From the NCBI GenBank assembly GCA_019307665.1, contig JAFDJC010000131.1, positions 1-8,581 of the forward strand: a DNA stretch of 8,581 bases. Reading direction: 5' to 3'. Below are positions 6,587 to 8,581 of this stretch, piece by piece. The first letter of the stretch is position 1; every line of letters starts with the position of its first letter. This stretch comes from Deltaproteobacteria bacterium (GTDB lineage: Bacteria > Desulfobacterota > Desulfobacteria > Desulfobacterales > SURF-7). Below the pieces are notes generated by a model. It was not told where the DNA came from and ran no database searches. It saw nothing but the letters and a program-made list of their open reading frames with translations. The position numbers were made by a program, and so were the translations under genes.

Positions 6587-6614
6587 TTGACTTTTTTACG
6601 AGACTGCCTATATT
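6587..6614 (+). promoter_or_regulatory. Candidate sigma70-type promoter for the NAPE-PLD-like gene
   Basis: TTGACT (6587-6592) and TATATT (6609-6614) are each 5 of 6 matches to consensus, with a 16-base spacer. Transcription would start near 6621, giving a leader of only about 20 bases. This is the best promoter-like sequence seen in the window. Confidence 0.55.
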
Positions 6615-6642
6615 GTTTTACAAATAAAGGTAATTGAGAGAA

Positions 6643-7743
6643 ATGAAACGCAGGACATTTTTAATACAAATGCTGAAAAGCTTTCAAACCATGATATTTA
6701 TGGGCATGATGCCGCCAATGTTTGCTAAAGGTTCAACGGATAGTCATGTTGATCCCAAACTCCATTACCGCCCCCTGAACGGCGCCGACCTCCATGATAT
6801 TGCAAGACTTAAGCTACACCATGGTAAAGGCCGGTTTATAAATCCCTTTGGTATGCCTCGCAACGGACGATGGTTAGACCTCCTGAAATGGAAACTGTTT
6901 AGTTTTAACGAATTCAGTCACAGCCTCGAAGATCAGCCAAAACTTCCGTTGTCGGTGGACTGGGAAGCGGTAAACGCAAATCCAGGACTTTCCATCACTT
7001 TTTTAAAACACGCCGGGCTGCTTATCAAAGATCATGACACCCCCATACTGATAGACCCGGTATTCGAGGATCTTTTCTGGTTTATTGAAGACTTCAGTCC
7101 CCTGGCATTTAACATTCAGGATATGCCAAAACCGGAACATATTCTTATTACCCATGGCCATTATGATCATCTGGATCTTCCGTCCATAAGCAATTTTGAC
7201 AAGCGTACCCATGTTATTTCCCCCCTCGGGTATGATAAAGAATTTGACTCAGCGGGCTTTAAAAACAGGAGTAAACTGGACTGGTTTGATTCTTTTATTG
7301 ATAAAAAGCAGGAAATAACACTGCTGCCCTGTAACCACTGGACAATGAGAAATCCAATTGAAGGACCCAACACATCCTTGTGGGGTTCCTATCTGATCCG
7401 GACGACGGACGGTTACACCATTTTCATATCCGGCGATACCGCCTATTTCGACGGATATGAACAGATCGGCGCCGCTTTTGATATCGATCTTGCCATCTTC
7501 AATTTGGGTGCCTACGAACCCAGGTGGTTCATGGCGCAAAGCCACATAAACCCCATGGAAACCGTGCAGGCGTTCAAAGAAATGAAAGCTAAAAAACTTA
7601 TGGTCGTCCACTGGGGAACATTCCAGTTAGGTGATGAGCCGGTACATTTTCCACCCATTCATATTCGTCGGGAACTTGAAAAGCAAGGTCTGTCGGATAA
7701 ACTGGTTGATCTTAAACATGGAGAGACTTTCTTTCCGGGTTAA
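6643..7743 (+). CDS. Tat-exported metallo-beta-lactamase-fold hydrolase, NAPE-PLD-like
   Basis: This 366-residue protein begins MKRRTFLIQM, a twin-arginine (RRxFL) signal followed by a mildly hydrophobic stretch ending near PMFA, so it is likely folded in the cytoplasm and exported by Tat. The metal site is complete: HGHYDH (His171, His173, Asp175, His176), NHW (His232), SGDT (Asp265) and VHWGT (His324). GAYEPRWFM and SHINP (His301) match N-acyl-phosphatidylethanolamine phospholipase D closely, and the Asp265-His324 spacing of 59 equals that in the human enzyme as I recall it. The family cleaves a phosphodiester in N-acylated phospholipids; activity on such lipids here is inferred. An in-frame TTG lies at 6634, but the only upstream AAAGG (6626-6630) would sit 3 bases from it, so ATG 6643 is chosen despite a weak ribosome site. 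It is divergent from the RND gene and ends 14 bases from the convergent activase gene. Confidence 0.93.
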   Translation: MKRRTFLIQMLKSFQTMIFMGMMPPMFAKGSTDSHVDPKLHYRPLNGADLHDIARLKLHHGKGRFINPFGMPRNGRWLDLLKWKLFSFNEFSHSLEDQPKLPLSVDWEAVNANPGLSITFLKHAGLLIKDHDTPILIDPVFEDLFWFIEDFSPLAFNIQDMPKPEHILITHGHYDHLDLPSISNFDKRTHVISPLGYDKEFDSAGFKNRSKLDWFDSFIDKKQEITLLPCNHWTMRNPIEGPNTSLWGSYLIRTTDGYTIFISGDTAYFDGYEQIGAAFDIDLAIFNLGAYEPRWFMAQSHINPMETVQAFKEMKAKKLMVVHWGTFQLGDEPVHFPPIHIRRELEKQGLSDKLVDLKHGETFFPG

Positions 7744-7757
7744 ACATATATGGGTTT

Positions 7758-8558
7758 TTACGCCTTTCTTTGCGCACTGATTGCCGCTCCGAGGGCTCCT
7801 ATTAATTGAGGGTCCATGGAAAGCAATTTGATGTCCATTCTTAGGTATTTGGCCAGGGCTGTGACCAGCCCTTTGTTTTTTGCACACCCGCCGGTTACCG
7901 TTACAGAGGGTTGTATGCCCACTTTTTTCAGAAGGGTGAAGCTTCGTCTGGCCACCGATGCCTGGATGCCTGCGGCAATCTCCGCAGGTGATTTTCGCTT
8001 GCTGAGCAGACTGATAACCTCGGTTTCGGCAAAGACACTGCATTGTGATGTGATGGGAATCTTCCTCTTCGCCTGAAGTGATAATTCGGAAAATGCGTCA
8101 AGGTCCATCCGGAAGATGCGGCTCATCATTTCCAGGAACCGGCCGGTTCCGGCCGCGCATTTATCGTTCATGATGAATTCAACCACAGCACCATCTTCAT
8201 CTATAGCTACAGCCTTGACGTCCTGACCGCCGATATCGATGATGGTTCTGATTTCCGGATCACAATAATGAGTCCCGAGCGCATGACAACTGATTTCAGA
8301 AATGTTTTCGTCTGCAAAGGGGACCTCATTGCGCCCGTACCCGGTGCCGATGAGATAAGCCATGTCCCGAATGTCATCAAGGCCTTCTATCCGGCTGCAG
8401 GCCTTAGTCAGCACCGACTTGGCTGTTTCTGCAGGATCTATTTCACTTGGTATGATTGCAGTTGCTGCAATGCCATTGTTGTTCAAAATGACGGCTTTTC
8501 CGGTAGTCGAGCCCACATCACATCCTCCGAAATATCTTGCCGCACTTCCCTGGTTCAT
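7758..8558 (-). CDS. CoA-substrate-specific enzyme activase (BadF/BadG/BcrA/BcrD/HgdC family)
   Basis: This 266-residue, full-length ATPase belongs to the ASKHA fold. Phosphate-binding motifs are DVGSTTGKA (14-22) and DIGGQD (108-113), and the nucleotide-binding VTGGCAKN lies at 221-228. Cys134 (NDKCAAGTGRF) and Cys173 (SQCSVFAETE) are 39 residues apart, as in the known activator, and in the active homodimer would hold one [4Fe-4S] cluster between subunits. The protein uses ATP to fire low-potential electrons into a partner (R)-2-hydroxyacyl-CoA dehydratase or class I benzoyl-CoA reductase, in the cytoplasm. It is oxygen-sensitive, pointing to an anaerobe. AAGGGA (8564-8569) sits 5 bases before the ATG. 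No partner subunit is in the window; it may lie upstream on the minus strand, beyond 8581. The gene alone cannot separate the dehydratase from the reductase type. Confidence 0.95.
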   Translation of the reverse strand: MNQGSAARYFGGCDVGSTTGKAVILNNNGIAATAIIPSEIDPAETAKSVLTKACSRIEGLDDIRDMAYLIGTGYGRNEVPFADENISEISCHALGTHYCDPEIRTIIDIGGQDVKAVAIDEDGAVVEFIMNDKCAAGTGRFLEMMSRIFRMDLDAFSELSLQAKRKIPITSQCSVFAETEVISLLSKRKSPAEIAAGIQASVARRSFTLLKKVGIQPSVTVTGGCAKNKGLVTALAKYLRMDIKLLSMDPQLIGALGAAISAQRKA

Positions 8559-8581
8559 ACTATTCCCTTGTTTTATGATGT

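Noticed and set aside
7744..7757. Terminator between the convergent hydrolase and activase genes
   Set aside because: The gap is 14 bases and I find no stem of useful length around it.
7627..8043. A 138-residue minus-strand open frame spanning the end of the hydrolase and the activase
   Set aside because: Out of frame with the activase, whose motifs are unmistakable; its composition is unlike a real protein.
1..8581. CRISPR arrays, tRNA genes, insertion sequences, toxin-antitoxin or defence genes
   Set aside because: Looked for on both strands; nothing with regular spaced repeats, tRNA-like arms, transposase motifs or known defence domains was found.

Overview
This window looks like chromosomal DNA from an anaerobic, Gram-negative, sulfate-reducer-like bacterium, most likely a deltaproteobacterium in the broad sense (Desulfobacterota). 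That is inference. It rests on an oxygen-sensitive 2-hydroxyacyl-CoA dehydratase/benzoyl-CoA reductase-type activase and an acyl-CoA dehydrogenase in the same window as a Tat-exported hydrolase, an HAE3-type RND protein and other envelope proteins. Intergenic DNA is AT-rich and the genes use moderate-GC codons. No phage, transposase, CRISPR, rRNA or tRNA gene is visible.

Layout from left to right. (1) Positions 1-213 (+) hold the C-terminal end of an acyl-CoA dehydrogenase. (2) Positions 214-387 lie between convergent genes and are full of structure: a REP-like hairpin (221-247), then a 127-base imperfect palindrome (261-387) with a perfect 16-bp inner stem. (3) Two minus-strand genes follow, probably co-transcribed: a multi-domain exported protein (802-1779) and, downstream of it, a 120-residue cytosolic protein of unknown function (388-750). 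(4) Divergent from these is a secreted subtilisin-family protease (1912-3867, +) whose catalytic domain is split by an inserted beta-rich domain and which ends in a cut-short CFI-box-like tail. (5) The protease converges on, and overlaps by 17 bases, a 12-TM RND/MMPL-family protein (3851-6418, -). The overlap is followed by two hairpins that lie inside the last codons of the RND gene. (6) Divergent from the RND gene is a Tat-exported NAPE-PLD-like metallo-hydrolase (6643-7743, +). Good sigma70-like promoters can be read in both directions in the gap between the two genes. (7) At the right end is a complete activase of the BadF/BcrD/HgdC family (7758-8558, -). Its enzyme partner is probably encoded just beyond the window.

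How the genes work together: the two ends belong to CoA-thioester catabolism. The middle four long genes all encode exported or membrane proteins: a coiled-coil/BamE-like protein, a protease, an RND transporter and a phospholipase-like hydrolase. The divergent RND/NAPE-PLD-like pair is the most suggestive functional link (envelope lipid handling), but the sequence does not prove it. I do not see a clearly new multi-gene system here. The most unusual items are the nested palindrome at 214-387, the interrupted protease with its truncated tail, and the hairpins embedded in the convergent overlap.
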